From: an uncultured Clostridia bacterium
GTDB lineage: Bacteria; Bacillota; Clostridia; UBA1381; UMGS1253
Assembly: GCA_937892135.1 (NCBI GenBank)
Contig: CALAUK010000117.1
Span: forward strand, 1-9,407
Length of the DNA: 9,407 bases
Reading direction: 5' to 3'
A program made the translations under genes and the position numbers. Below, one piece after another: positions 1-8,102 of this stretch. Positions within the stretch are counted from its first letter, which is position 1; each line of letters begins with the position of its first letter. The notes beneath the pieces are model-generated. The model saw only the letters and a program-made list of their open reading frames with translations. It did no database searches and had not been told where the DNA came from.

Positions 1-2141
1 CACGCTATTGCAAGCCCGTCGTATGTACTTGTACCACGACCGATTTCATCATATATGATGAGACTGTTTTTTGTTGCGTGTTTTAAGATATGTGCAACCT
101 CATTCATTTCAACCATAAACGTACTCTGCCCTGAAGCAAGGTCGTCGGATGCACCAACTCTTGTAAATATGCTGTCTACAATACCTATTCTTGCGCTTTG
201 GGCAGGAACAAAGCAGCCGATTTGTGCCATAAGCGTAATTACCGCAACCTGACGCATATATGTTGATTTACCTGCCATATTAGGACCTGTTATAAGCATC
301 ATACGGTTTTCGTCAGTGTCAAGATAAGTATCATTCGGAACAAACATCTCGCCACTCAAAACCTTTTCAACAACGGGATGTCTTCCGTCTGTTATTTTTA
401 TAGCTCCGTCTTTTGTCATTTTAGGTCTTGCGTATCCCGCGCGCTCAGCGACAGTAGCAAATGACGCCAAAACATCTATAACGCTTAAGGCGTCTGCCGT
501 CTTTTTAAGGCGCTCTAAGTTTTTATAAAGCTCTTCTCTTATCTGTTCAAACAAATAGATTTCAAGCTTTAAAAGCTTTTCTTCGGCTCCTAACAAAACT
601 CTTTCAATTTCCTTAAGCTTTTCTGTTATATATCTTTCTCCGTTAACTAAGGTCTGCTTTCTTATGTAGTTTTCGGGAACAAGAGAAACCTGCCCCTTGC
701 TTACTTCAATATAGTAGCCGAAAACCTTGTTGTAGCCTACCTTAAGAGTTTTAATTCCTGTTTTTTCTCTTTCCTCTGCCTGCATATCGGAAAGCCACTT
801 TGCGCCGTTGTCTCTTGCATCTTTGTACTCGTCAACCTCTGCGCTGAAGCCTTTTTTTATGATACCTCCGTCACGCGCATGAGCAGGAGCATCCTCGGAT
901 ATGGCGCTCTCTAAAAGCTCAAATATGTCAGAAAGAGGGTCTATATTTTCATTCTGGATTTTTAAAATATCTGATGAAAAACCCGAAAGCTTTTCTTTAA
1001 TTTCACTAAGGCGCGAAACCGATGTTTTAAGAGAGAGCATATCCCTCGGAGTCACACTCTTTAAAGAAATTCTTCCTATAATTCTCTTTAAATCATACAC
1101 GCCGCCTAAGATTTCTCTTATTTCTTCTCTTCTTATAAAGTCTTCTTTTAGCTCGCCAACGCCCTCGTGACGCCTTTCGATTTCTGAAATATTTATAAGA
1201 GGCTTTTCAAGCCACCTTTTTAAAAGTCTTCCTCCCATAGAGGTTTTTGTTTTGTCCAAAACCCACACAAGAGAGCCTTTTTTGTCGTTTCCTAAAATGG
1301 TGGTGCAAATCTCAAGATTTCTTCTTGTTGCCATATCAAGGCCTAAGCTCTGCTCTGATGAATACATCTTTAAATCGCAAAGCTTTTTAATTGAAACCTT
1401 TTGCATCTCCTCAAGATACAATAAAGTCGCACCGACTGCGATAGCCTCTTCTTTTAAAGAGATCAGCTTTTCTTTTTTCTCTTCCTCCATAGAAAGCCTT
1501 TCTCTTATAATATATCTGCAGTTTTCAAACACAAAAAACTCGTCAGGTATGTTTCCTATATAAGAGGTGAACCTTTTTGTTATATCATTTAAATAAAGCT
1601 TTCTTGCATAGGGGCTTAAAACAATTTCTTTTGGCGAATAGCATGCAAGCTCGTTTAAAACCTCACTTACAGCCTTATCTTTTTCAATCACAGTTTCTAA
1701 AAGCTCACCCGTTGATGCATCGGCAAAACAGATTGAAGTTTTTTCTTCGTTTGCAAAAATACAGCAAAGGTAACTGTTTTCCTTTTCAGAAAGCACATTT
1801 GTGTCAGTAAGCGTTCCCGGGGTTATCACCTTTACAACATCACGGCGGACAACATTTACTCCCTTTGTTGGCTCTTCCATCTGCTCGCATATTGCAACTT
1901 TATATCCACGGCTTACAAGGCGTGAAATATAGCTGTCAGCAGAATGAAAAGGAACTCCGCACATAGGAGCTCTTTCGCCGTCTCCCGATGCTCTTCCCGT
2001 TAAAGTTAATTCTAATTCACGGGATGCAACCTTGGCGTCCTCGTTAAACATCTCATAAAAATCGCCAAGCCTGAACATAAGGATGCAGTCATTATATTTT
2101 TCTTTTATTTCATTGTATTGGTCCATCATAGGTGTTCCCAC
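1..2141 (-). CDS. mutS: DNA mismatch repair protein MutS (3' end outside window)
   Basis: MutS recognises base mismatches and small loops after replication and recruits MutL in an ATP-dependent way. The first 713 codons are present and open throughout. Near the N terminus, GDFYEMF (residues 26-32) contains the Phe-x-Glu mismatch-reading motif (F28, E30). The connector, lever and clamp regions follow, with the family signature MGGRLLKRW roughly at residues 304-312. Walker A is GPNMAGKST at residues 619-627, followed by YMRQVAV. Walker B is the DE pair at 698-699 within IIYDEIGRGTSTYDG. About 150 C-terminal residues (end of the ATPase and dimerisation region) should lie beyond the left edge, judging from the usual ~850-870 residues. 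I chose the GTG at 2141-2139 because it gives the family-typical beginning GTPMMDQY and has a purine-rich Shine-Dalgarno site 8 nt upstream. It is the last visible gene of the leftward miaB cluster, 30 bp after the YlbF-like gene. mutL commonly follows but would be outside the window. Confidence 0.98.
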   Translation of the reverse strand, partial: MGTPMMDQYNEIKEKYNDCILMFRLGDFYEMFNEDAKVASRELELTLTGRASGDGERAPMCGVPFHSADSYISRLVSRGYKVAICEQMEEPTKGVNVVRRDVVKVITPGTLTDTNVLSEKENSYLCCIFANEEKTSICFADASTGELLETVIEKDKAVSEVLNELACYSPKEIVLSPYARKLYLNDITKRFTSYIGNIPDEFFVFENCRYIIRERLSMEEEKKEKLISLKEEAIAVGATLLYLEEMQKVSIKKLCDLKMYSSEQSLGLDMATRRNLEICTTILGNDKKGSLVWVLDKTKTSMGGRLLKRWLEKPLINISEIERRHEGVGELKEDFIRREEIREILGGVYDLKRIIGRISLKSVTPRDMLSLKTSVSRLSEIKEKLSGFSSDILKIQNENIDPLSDIFELLESAISEDAPAHARDGGIIKKGFSAEVDEYKDARDNGAKWLSDMQAEEREKTGIKTLKVGYNKVFGYYIEVSKGQVSLVPENYIRKQTLVNGERYITEKLKEIERVLLGAEEKLLKLEIYLFEQIREELYKNLERLKKTADALSVIDVLASFATVAERAGYARPKMTKDGAIKITDGRHPVVEKVLSGEMFVPNDTYLDTDENRMMLITGPNMAGKSTYMRQVAVITLMAQIGCFVPAQSARIGIVDSIFTRVGASDDLASGQSTFMVEMNEVAHILKHATKNSLIIYDEIGRGTSTYDGLAIA

Positions 2142-2149
2142 GAAAACCA

Positions 2150-2156
2150 CTCCCTC
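2150..2156 (-). promoter_or_regulatory. Ribosome-binding site deciding the mutS GTG start
   Basis: On the minus strand GAGGGAG lies 8 nt before GTG 2141-2139. A second in-frame GTG lies 9 nt further upstream but overlaps the end of this purine tract, so it has no room for a ribosome-binding site. This supports the downstream GTG as the start. Confidence 0.6.
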
Positions 2157-2171
2157 AACTAAAAAACTCTT

Positions 2172-2561
2172 TTAATGGCATCCTCCGCAGGTAGAACAGC
2201 TTCCTGAGCAGCCGCCCTCCTGTTTTTCGCCGTTTGCATAAAAATCAATAAGACTCAAAACCTTCTGATACATATTATCAAAGGCCTCTTTTGCATCGAT
2301 ATACTTTTTAATAAGCTCATTTTCCATAAGCTTTGAAAACTCTTCAGCAAGCTCGTTTCTTATTTTTGCATAGTCCTCTTCTTTAAGGTCAGCGCCCTCG
2401 GCTTTTGCTATAATGTTCATACGCTTTAAATTGTACTCACCGATAGCTTTTTGCGCCTCTTCATCGTTTGCCTGATTCTTTTCTGCCTCTAAAAAATTAA
2501 CAAACTCATCGCTTGTTGCGATTTTCTTTCCAAGTTCCTTTGCCATTTCCAAAATATCCAT
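2172..2561 (-). CDS. YlbF/YmcA-family (Com_YlbF) helical protein with Cys-rich C-terminal tail
   Basis: This is a 129-residue, charged, almost wholly helical protein (residues about 1-112: MDILEMAKELGKKI, then Glu/Lys-rich helices ending near LIDFYANG). The fold pattern and position match the YlbF/YmcA family. In Bacillus subtilis, YmcA (RicA), YlbF (RicF) and YaaT (RicT) form a complex needed for competence, biofilm formation and sporulation, which acts on RNase Y-dependent mRNA processing and carries [4Fe-4S] clusters. There ymcA sits just after ymcB (miaB) and close upstream of mutS, the same order as here except that cotE is absent. The C terminus is a Gly/Ser-rich tail with C118, C122, C125 and C128 (CX3CX2CX2C) followed by a final His, well suited to bind a metal or Fe-S cluster; that binding is inference. 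AAGGAG at 2570-2575 lies 8 nt before the ATG. Whether it is the YmcA or YlbF orthologue cannot be settled from this window. Confidence 0.85.
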   Translation of the reverse strand: MDILEMAKELGKKIATSDEFVNFLEAEKNQANDEEAQKAIGEYNLKRMNIIAKAEGADLKEEDYAKIRNELAEEFSKLMENELIKKYIDAKEAFDNMYQKVLSLIDFYANGEKQEGGCSGSCSTCGGCH

Positions 2562-2575
2562 TTTATTTTCTCCTT

Positions 2576-3991
2576 TTAAATTATTTCTCCTGTTAAAAAC
2601 CAGGTTTTAGCTTCTTTTATTTTAATATCCAAAGTCTTTCCTATAAGCGATTTATCGGCTTTAAAATGAACGATTTTTCCGCCGTCAGTTCTTCCCGAAA
2701 TCATATTGTCGTCGGTTTTGCTTTCGCTTTCTGCAATAACCTTAAAAACCTTTCCGACGCACGCATCGTTTTTCTCTTTTGAGATTTCATTTTGAACCTC
2801 TAAAAGAAAATCGAAGTTTTTGTGAATCTCTTCATCAGTTAAACTCATTGGCATCTCCGCTGCGGGCGTTCCTTTTCTTTTTGAATAGATAAAAGAATAA
2901 ATCGAGTCATATCTGACCTCGCGAAGAAGACTTATTGTGTCATCAAAGTCTTTTTGGGTCTCAGTCGGAAATCCAACGATTATATCAGTTGTCAAGGTAA
3001 TCTCAGGCACCATTTCGCGCATCTTTGAAACCTTTTTGATATAATCTTCTCTTGTGTATTTTCGGTTCATCTTAAACAAAACATCGTTACTTCCTGCCTG
3101 AATGGGAAGATGAAGCTGCTTTGAAACCTTTTTGTTGTCGCGTATAGTCTCCATAAGCTTTTCGTTAAAGTCTTTCGGGTGAGATGTCATAAACCTAATT
3201 CTTTCAATTCCATCCACCTCAGAAACTAACCACAAAAGGTCTGAAAAGTCTATATTTTCTTCTAAGTCATTTCCGTAGGAGTTAACATTTTGCCCCAGGA
3301 GCATAATCTCTTTGTAGCCTTCTTTAGCTACCTCTCTTACCTCATTTAAGATATCCTCTTTTTTTCGGCTTCTTTCTCTTCCTCTGACATACGGAACTAT
3401 GCAATAAGAACAAAAATTATTGCACCCGAACATAATCGAGATATATGCCGTAACATCGCCTTTTCTTAATGTTGGAATATCCTCTGCGATACGGCCGTCA
3501 ATATCTTTTATATTTATTCTTCTCTTATTCTGGCTTATTTTTTCAAACAGAATACGCGGAAGCTCAAACAAAGTGTGAGTTCCGAAAATCAAATCCACAT
3601 GAGTGTATTTTTTCTTTATTTTTTCGGCTACCTCTTTTTGCTGAATCATACATCCGCAAACGCCTATAATAAGGCTCTCTTTTTTTCTTTTAAGGTTTTT
3701 TAAAGCCCCTAAATTTCCAAAAACCTTCTGCTCTGCATGGTCACGAACGGCACAGGTGTTGTATATTATAATATCAGCTTTATTTAAATCATCTGTTATA
3801 ACATACCCCGAGGAGCTTAGCATTCCCCTTATCCTCTCGGAGTCATTTTCATTTTGCTGACACCCATAGGTAACAACAACCGCATAAAGAGTTTTTCCGC
3901 TCTTTTTAATAAGCTCTTTTATTTTATTTTCATAGTCTCTCTGAAGAGCCATCTCCTCTTTTGAGACAAATTTTTCGCACTTTTCACTCAT
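2576..3991 (-). CDS. miaB: tRNA-2-methylthio-N6-(dimethylallyl)adenosine synthase MiaB
   Basis: MiaB is a radical SAM methylthiotransferase that converts i6A37 to ms2i6A37 in tRNAs reading UNN codons, improving reading-frame maintenance. The 471-residue protein has the full three-domain layout. The N-terminal UPF0004 domain carries the three cysteines for the auxiliary [4Fe-4S] cluster: C44 in YGCQQNENDSE, C80 in NTCAVRDHA, and C114 in VCGCMIQQ. The radical SAM core has C190, C194 and C197 (FGCNNFCSYC), followed by IVPYVRGRERSR, and later LPIQAGSNDVL (residues 295-305) and TTDIIVGFPTET (334-345). The C-terminal TRAM domain spans about 407-471. The YVRGRERSR signature and TRAM domain favour MiaB over RimO or MtaB. 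It is the first gene of the leftward cluster. The ATG at 3991 has AAGGAG at 3999-4004, 7 nt upstream, and a strong promoter about 40 bp away. An N-terminal extension of about 30 residues precedes the conserved domain, as is usual in Firmicutes. Confidence 0.97.
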   Translation of the reverse strand: MSEKCEKFVSKEEMALQRDYENKIKELIKKSGKTLYAVVVTYGCQQNENDSERIRGMLSSSGYVITDDLNKADIIIYNTCAVRDHAEQKVFGNLGALKNLKRKKESLIIGVCGCMIQQKEVAEKIKKKYTHVDLIFGTHTLFELPRILFEKISQNKRRINIKDIDGRIAEDIPTLRKGDVTAYISIMFGCNNFCSYCIVPYVRGRERSRKKEDILNEVREVAKEGYKEIMLLGQNVNSYGNDLEENIDFSDLLWLVSEVDGIERIRFMTSHPKDFNEKLMETIRDNKKVSKQLHLPIQAGSNDVLFKMNRKYTREDYIKKVSKMREMVPEITLTTDIIVGFPTETQKDFDDTISLLREVRYDSIYSFIYSKRKGTPAAEMPMSLTDEEIHKNFDFLLEVQNEISKEKNDACVGKVFKVIAESESKTDDNMISGRTDGGKIVHFKADKSLIGKTLDIKIKEAKTWFLTGEII

Positions 3992-4030
3992 ACGCTTTCT
4001 CCTTAAGCAATTTTTTAAGCATACATATTT

Positions 4031-4059
4031 ATTTTATCAAAAAATGAGCGAAATTTCAA
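4031..4059 (-). promoter_or_regulatory. Predicted sigma-A promoter for miaB cluster
   Basis: Reading the minus strand, TTGAAA (4059-4054) is followed by exactly 17 nt and then TAAAAT (4036-4031), with TGA directly before the -10 box (extended -10). A start of transcription near 4024 would give a leader of about 33 nt ending at the miaB ATG. The boxes are seen directly; promoter activity is inferred. Confidence 0.75.
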
Positions 4060-4087
4060 GTTCTAAATAATATTTTTTGTTATCTTG

Positions 4088-4114
4088 TTTTTTGTTGCCT
4101 GAGGCGTGAAAAAA
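4088..4114. repeat. Interrupted inverted repeat between the divergent promoters
   Basis: A GCCT/AGGC inverted repeat (4097-4105, one central base at 4101) is flanked by three unpaired bases on each side and then by a T6 run (4088-4093) and an A-run (4109-4114), all symmetric about 4101. It lies between the two -35 boxes. It could be an operator or just a chance feature of AT-rich intergenic DNA. The centre is too short for a convincing terminator hairpin. Confidence 0.25.
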
Positions 4115-4117
4115 ATG

Positions 4118-4146
4118 TTGAAAAATGCTTTGGTTTGTGGTAGAAT
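4118..4146 (+). promoter_or_regulatory. Predicted sigma-A promoter for recJ-rel-MBL-hemZ cluster
   Basis: TTGAAA (4118-4123), a 17-nt spacer and TAGAAT (4141-4146), with TGG directly before the -10 box (extended -10). An A-run just upstream (4109-4115) could act as an UP-like element. Transcription would start near 4153, leaving a leader of about 24 nt before the recJ ATG at 4177. The leader is too short for a riboswitch or attenuator. Confidence 0.75.
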
Positions 4147-4166
4147 AGTAGTATTAATTATATAAT

Positions 4167-4171
4167 GGAGG
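4167..4171 (+). promoter_or_regulatory. Ribosome-binding site deciding the recJ start
   Basis: GGAGG lies 5 nt before ATG 4177. An in-frame ATG at 4165 overlaps this Shine-Dalgarno sequence and has no site of its own, so translation should begin at 4177, removing four residues (MEVS) from the longest reading frame. Confidence 0.8.
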
Positions 4172-4176
4172 TAAGT

Positions 4177-5892
4177 ATGACAAATAAACGCTGGATATTC
4201 TTAAATAAATCGGCAGATCAAGAGAAATCCAAAGCTCTTTCTTCGTCTTTAAATGTGCCTCCTGTGATTTCTAATATTCTTTTAAACAGAAATATTAATA
4301 CCTTTGAAGAGGCAAGTGCATTTTTATTTAAAAGTGCGAAAAATGTGCACCACCCTTTTCTTTTAAAAGACTCAGAAAAAGCGGCAAATCGCATAAAAGA
4401 TGCCGTTTTATCGGGCGAGAAAATCGTTATCTATGGTGACTACGATGTTGACGGAATAACATCAACTTCTATAATGTATCTGTTTTTAAAGTCTCTGGGC
4501 GCTAATGTGGACTTTTATATCCCAAACCGCTCCGACGAGGGCTATGGTATAAATATGCTTGCCCTTCAGAAAATCAGTAACGCAGGAGCAAAACTTCTTA
4601 TTACGGTTGACTGCGGAATAACAGCAACCGGCGAGGTTGAATTTGCAAAAACTTTAGGTTTAACCGTTATTATAACCGACCACCACACCTGTAAGGAAAC
4701 TGTTCCCGATGCTTTTGCGGTTATAAACCCCAAGCAAAATGACTGTAATTATCCGTTTAAGGATTTGGCGGGCGTGGGAGTTGCGTTTAAGCTTATTTTG
4801 GCAACAGCAATTACTATGGGTCTTCCTGCAAAGGAATATTTTGATAAGTATATTGATATCGTTTGTATAGGCACAATTGCAGACGTTGTTTCGCTTTGTG
4901 ACGAGAACAGAATTTTCGTAACAAACGGACTTAAGAAAATTAAAGAGACTCAAAACTTCGGACTAAAGGCTCTTTTTGAAATTGCAGGAATAGAGGGTAA
5001 GACTATAAACACAGGGCTTGTAAGCTTTATGATTGCTCCCCGTATAAATGCGGCAGGCCGTGTCGGAAACGCCTCTTCTGCAGTTGAGCTTTTAGTAACG
5101 GAAGATAAAGAAAAGGCAGTGAGAATTGCAAGGGCGCTTGAAGAAGAAAACCACTCCCGTCAGCAGACGGAGCAGGAAATTCTCTTAGAAGCTCTTAAAA
5201 TGATTGAAGAGGATTCTTCCTTTAAGGAAAAAAAGGTTATTGTTTTATCAAAGGAAGACTGGCATCACGGAGTTATAGGTGTTGTTGCATCAAGGCTTGT
5301 TGATAAATTCTATAAGCCGAGCATATTAATCTCAATTAAAGACGGCCTCGGCAAAGGCTCAGGAAGAAGCGTTAAAGGCTTTAACCTTTTTGATGCGCTG
5401 GCGGATTCCGGCGATATTCTTTTAAAATACGGCGGTCACGAGCTTGCCGCAGGATTAGGTCTTAACGCAGGCGATATAGAAGAGTTTAGCAAAAAGATAA
5501 ATGAATACGCTAAAGCTAATGTTTCAGACGAAAGTCTTGTTCCTCAGATAAATATAGACCAGGTATTAGAAACCGGAGATTTAACTGTTCATAATGCAGA
5601 AACGCTTTCCATGCTAGAGCCCTTTGGAATGGGAAATCCTCAGCCTGTGTTTGCGGTTTTGAATTTAAGCCTTATATCGCAAAGAATTGTTGGCGACGGG
5701 CGTCACGTTCGTTTAACACTTTCTAAAAACGGGAAGAATATAGATGTTATGGGCTTTAATATGGCAAAGACAGCAGAGGCTTTCGTAGTAGGCTCAAAGC
5801 TTGACATAGCGTTTACAATGGGAACAAATATATACAGAGGCGAAAAAACGCTTCAGCTTGTTTTAAAGGATATAAGACCATCTATAAAATAA
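4177..5892 (+). CDS. recJ: Single-stranded-DNA-specific exonuclease RecJ
   Basis: RecJ degrades single-stranded DNA 5' to 3' in recombinational repair, mismatch repair excision and base excision repair. The 571-residue product (family about 560-580) has the DHH phosphoesterase domain with motif I YGDYDVDGITST (residues 86-97; D88, D90, D92), motif II TVDCGI (143-148; D145), motif III TDHH (167-170), and motif IV NPKQNDCNYPFKDLAGVG (184-201). The DHHA1 domain shows HHGVIGVVASRL (363-374), GKGSGRSVKGFNLFDAL (392-408) and GGHELAAG (419-426). The C-terminal OB-fold follows, with LEPFGMGNPQPVF (480-492). All metal-ligand motifs are intact, so it should be active. It is the first gene of the rightward cluster, directly behind a strong promoter, and 17 bp before rel. 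In many Firmicutes apt (adenine phosphoribosyltransferase) sits between recJ and rel; it is absent here. Confidence 0.97.
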   Translation: MTNKRWIFLNKSADQEKSKALSSSLNVPPVISNILLNRNINTFEEASAFLFKSAKNVHHPFLLKDSEKAANRIKDAVLSGEKIVIYGDYDVDGITSTSIMYLFLKSLGANVDFYIPNRSDEGYGINMLALQKISNAGAKLLITVDCGITATGEVEFAKTLGLTVIITDHHTCKETVPDAFAVINPKQNDCNYPFKDLAGVGVAFKLILATAITMGLPAKEYFDKYIDIVCIGTIADVVSLCDENRIFVTNGLKKIKETQNFGLKALFEIAGIEGKTINTGLVSFMIAPRINAAGRVGNASSAVELLVTEDKEKAVRIARALEEENHSRQQTEQEILLEALKMIEEDSSFKEKKVIVLSKEDWHHGVIGVVASRLVDKFYKPSILISIKDGLGKGSGRSVKGFNLFDALADSGDILLKYGGHELAAGLGLNAGDIEEFSKKINEYAKANVSDESLVPQINIDQVLETGDLTVHNAETLSMLEPFGMGNPQPVFAVLNLSLISQRIVGDGRHVRLTLSKNGKNIDVMGFNMAKTAEAFVVGSKLDIAFTMGTNIYRGEKTLQLVLKDIRPSIK

Positions 5893-5909
5893 ATCCGGAA
5901 GGTAGTTTT

Positions 5910-8102
5910 ATGCAGGAGTTACTTGAAAAATTAAAAGAAACTATAACTAAATATAACGAAAACGTTTCTTGGGAAAAGGTGGAAAAGGCGTTTTTATATG
6001 CTCTTGAGGCTCACAAGGGGCAAAAGCGTGTCTCGGGCGAGGATTATATTTCACACCCGGTCGAGGTTGCGTGCATATTAGCTTCTCTTGAAATGGACAC
6101 TCAGGCTATTTGTGCTGCTCTCTTGCATGATGTTGTTGAAGACACCGAAATCACCTTGGAGGATATAACTGAGCTTTTCGGAGAAGATGTCGCTATAATG
6201 GTAGACGGTGTTACAAAGCTTGGTAAAATTCAGTATACCAATCAGGAGGACCGTCATATAGAAAGTCTTCGTAAGATGTTTTTGGCTATGGCAAAGGATA
6301 TAAGAGTCATAGTTATAAAGCTTGCAGACAGGCTTCATAATATGCGTACTATGAAAAGTATGCCCGAGCAGAAAAGAAGAGAAAAATCCCGTGAGACTAT
6401 GGAGGTTTACGCTCCTTTAGCGCACAGGCTTGGTATGTCGGGCATAAAAGGCGAGCTTGAAGATTTATCCTTAAAATATTTAGACCCTGTGGGCTATCAC
6501 GAAATTGCTGAAAGCATCGCACAGAAAAAGCGTGAGAGAGACGATTTTATCAATCTCGTTATGGACACTTTAAAGGGCAAATTAAAAGAGCTTAATATAG
6601 ACGGAACAGTAAGCGGAAGAGCCAAGCATTTTTACAGTATTTACAGAAAAATGTATGCTCAGAATAAGTCCATAGAAGAAATATACGATTTGTTTGCTGT
6701 TCGTATAATAGTAAATTCAGTTAACGACTGTTATGCGGCTTTAGGTATGGTGCATGAGCTTTATATGCCTATTCCCATGCGCTTTAAAGACTATATCGCA
6801 ATGCCGAAGCCAAATATGTATCAGTCGCTTCATTCAACGGTTATAGGTCCTAACGGTCAGCCGATTGAAATTCAGATTCGTACATGGGAAATGCATACCG
6901 TTGCGGAAAAAGGTATCGCGGCTCACTGGAAATACAAAGAGGGCTCAACCACCTCGACAGACACAGACTCAAAGCTTTTATGGGTTCGTCAGCTTCTTGA
7001 AATGCAAAAAGAAGCTATGGACGAGGACGATTTTATGAGAACTCTTAAAATCGACCTTTTTGCTGACGAGGTATTTGTGTTTACGCCTAACGGAGATGTT
7101 ATAAATCTGCCCGCAGGCGCAACTTCAATAGACTTTGCATTTACAATCCACTCAGCAATCGGATATAAGATGATGGGCGCAAAGGTAAACGGCAAAATCG
7201 TTCCTATTGACCACCCTCTTTCAAACGGCGATATCGTTGAAATTCTTACATCGCCTAATATTCACGGGCCGAGCCGTGACTGGCTTAAGATTGTTAAAAC
7301 CGCTCAGGCAAGAAACAAAATCAATCAGTGGTTTAAAAAGGAGCGCCGTGAAGAAAATATTCTTCGAGGCAAGGATATGATAGATAAAGAGCTAAAAAGG
7401 CATTCTTTTTCATACAATCAGCTCTTTGTTCCCGAGTGGGTTTCCCCCATCTTAAAAAGATATAACTTAAATTCCGTTGATGACCTTTTTGCCTCAATAG
7501 GCTACGGAGGTCTTACGGCAAATAAAATTATTCTTCGTCTTCAGGAGGACTTTGAGAAAAATAATAAAGACCTTCCGACAGGCACAGAAAATGTTATTCT
7601 GCCCACAGAGCTTAGTGTGCAGAGCAAAAAGCACAAAACCTCATCTCACGGCATTATCGTTCATGGGCTTGATAACTGTTTAATCAGACTTGCGCACTGC
7701 TGCAAGCCCGTTCCGGGAGATGATATAATAGGCTTTATAACAAGAGGAAGAGGCGTTTCTGTTCACAGAAGAGACTGTTCTAATATGTCACTTAATGCGC
7801 TTTCGGAAGATGATTTAAACCGCTTTATCGAAGTAAGCTGGGAGAATGAAATTAAATCCAGCGCATACCTTATCGAGCTTGCCATCGAAGCTGATGACAG
7901 AGCAAATCTTCTTTTGGAGATTACATCTGCTCTTTCTGAGATTAAAGCGCCGATAAAATCTTTAAATGCGAGAACTTCCAAGAACAATGCCGCTATAATA
8001 ATGGTCGGCCTTGAAATAACTTCAACAGCGCAGCTTGAGCTTATCGTTAAGAAAATAAGAACACTTAAAGGAATTTACTCAGTAACAAGGTCTACGCAGT
8101 AA
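5910..8102 (+). CDS. relA: Bifunctional (p)ppGpp synthetase/hydrolase (Rel/RelA-SpoT homologue)
   Basis: This is the ribosome-associated stringent-response enzyme that makes (p)ppGpp from ATP and GTP/GDP and also hydrolyses it. The 730-residue length is typical of long RSH proteins. The HD hydrolase domain is intact: H49, H73-D74 in LLHDVVEDTE, and D140 in KLADRLHNMRT. The synthetase domain has GRAKHFYSIYRKM (237-249), DLFAVRII (260-267), RFKDYIAMPKPNMYQSLHS (291-309) and EIQIRTWEMH (320-329). The RFKD form (RxKD) rather than ExDD is the mark of bifunctional Rel. A TGS domain (about 386-448, DEVFVFTPNGD...), a helical region, a conserved Cys motif (C590, C597, C598, H619, C623) and an ACT domain (about 651-726) follow. 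GGAAGG at 5897-5902 lies 7 nt before the ATG, 17 bp after recJ, so it is probably co-transcribed. I see no internal promoter in the short gap. Confidence 0.97.
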   Translation: MQELLEKLKETITKYNENVSWEKVEKAFLYALEAHKGQKRVSGEDYISHPVEVACILASLEMDTQAICAALLHDVVEDTEITLEDITELFGEDVAIMVDGVTKLGKIQYTNQEDRHIESLRKMFLAMAKDIRVIVIKLADRLHNMRTMKSMPEQKRREKSRETMEVYAPLAHRLGMSGIKGELEDLSLKYLDPVGYHEIAESIAQKKRERDDFINLVMDTLKGKLKELNIDGTVSGRAKHFYSIYRKMYAQNKSIEEIYDLFAVRIIVNSVNDCYAALGMVHELYMPIPMRFKDYIAMPKPNMYQSLHSTVIGPNGQPIEIQIRTWEMHTVAEKGIAAHWKYKEGSTTSTDTDSKLLWVRQLLEMQKEAMDEDDFMRTLKIDLFADEVFVFTPNGDVINLPAGATSIDFAFTIHSAIGYKMMGAKVNGKIVPIDHPLSNGDIVEILTSPNIHGPSRDWLKIVKTAQARNKINQWFKKERREENILRGKDMIDKELKRHSFSYNQLFVPEWVSPILKRYNLNSVDDLFASIGYGGLTANKIILRLQEDFEKNNKDLPTGTENVILPTELSVQSKKHKTSSHGIIVHGLDNCLIRLAHCCKPVPGDDIIGFITRGRGVSVHRRDCSNMSLNALSEDDLNRFIEVSWENEIKSSAYLIELAIEADDRANLLLEITSALSEIKAPIKSLNARTSKNNAAIIMVGLEITSTAQLELIVKKIRTLKGIYSVTRSTQ

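Noticed and set aside
901..1810. Plus-strand open frames of 77-103 codons at 901-1170, 1252-1563 and 1577-1810
   Set aside because: They lie fully antisense to mutS, which is open in its own frame and carries clear family motifs; the products resemble no family and lack ribosome-binding sites.
4088..4114. Inverted repeat with T- and A-runs as a bidirectional intrinsic terminator
   Set aside because: The GC stem is only 3-4 pairs and is interrupted before the T/A runs; it also lies upstream of both promoters, where no transcript ends.
4165..4176. Upstream in-frame ATG at 4165 as the recJ start
   Set aside because: It overlaps the GGAGG ribosome-binding site that serves ATG 4177 and has no site of its own.
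4660..4953. Minus-strand frame of 97 codons inside recJ
   Set aside because: Antisense to the conserved DHH region of recJ; no recognisable domain or credible start signal.
6078..6338. Minus-strand frame of 86 codons inside rel
   Set aside because: Shadow of the HD hydrolase domain of rel; no independent support.
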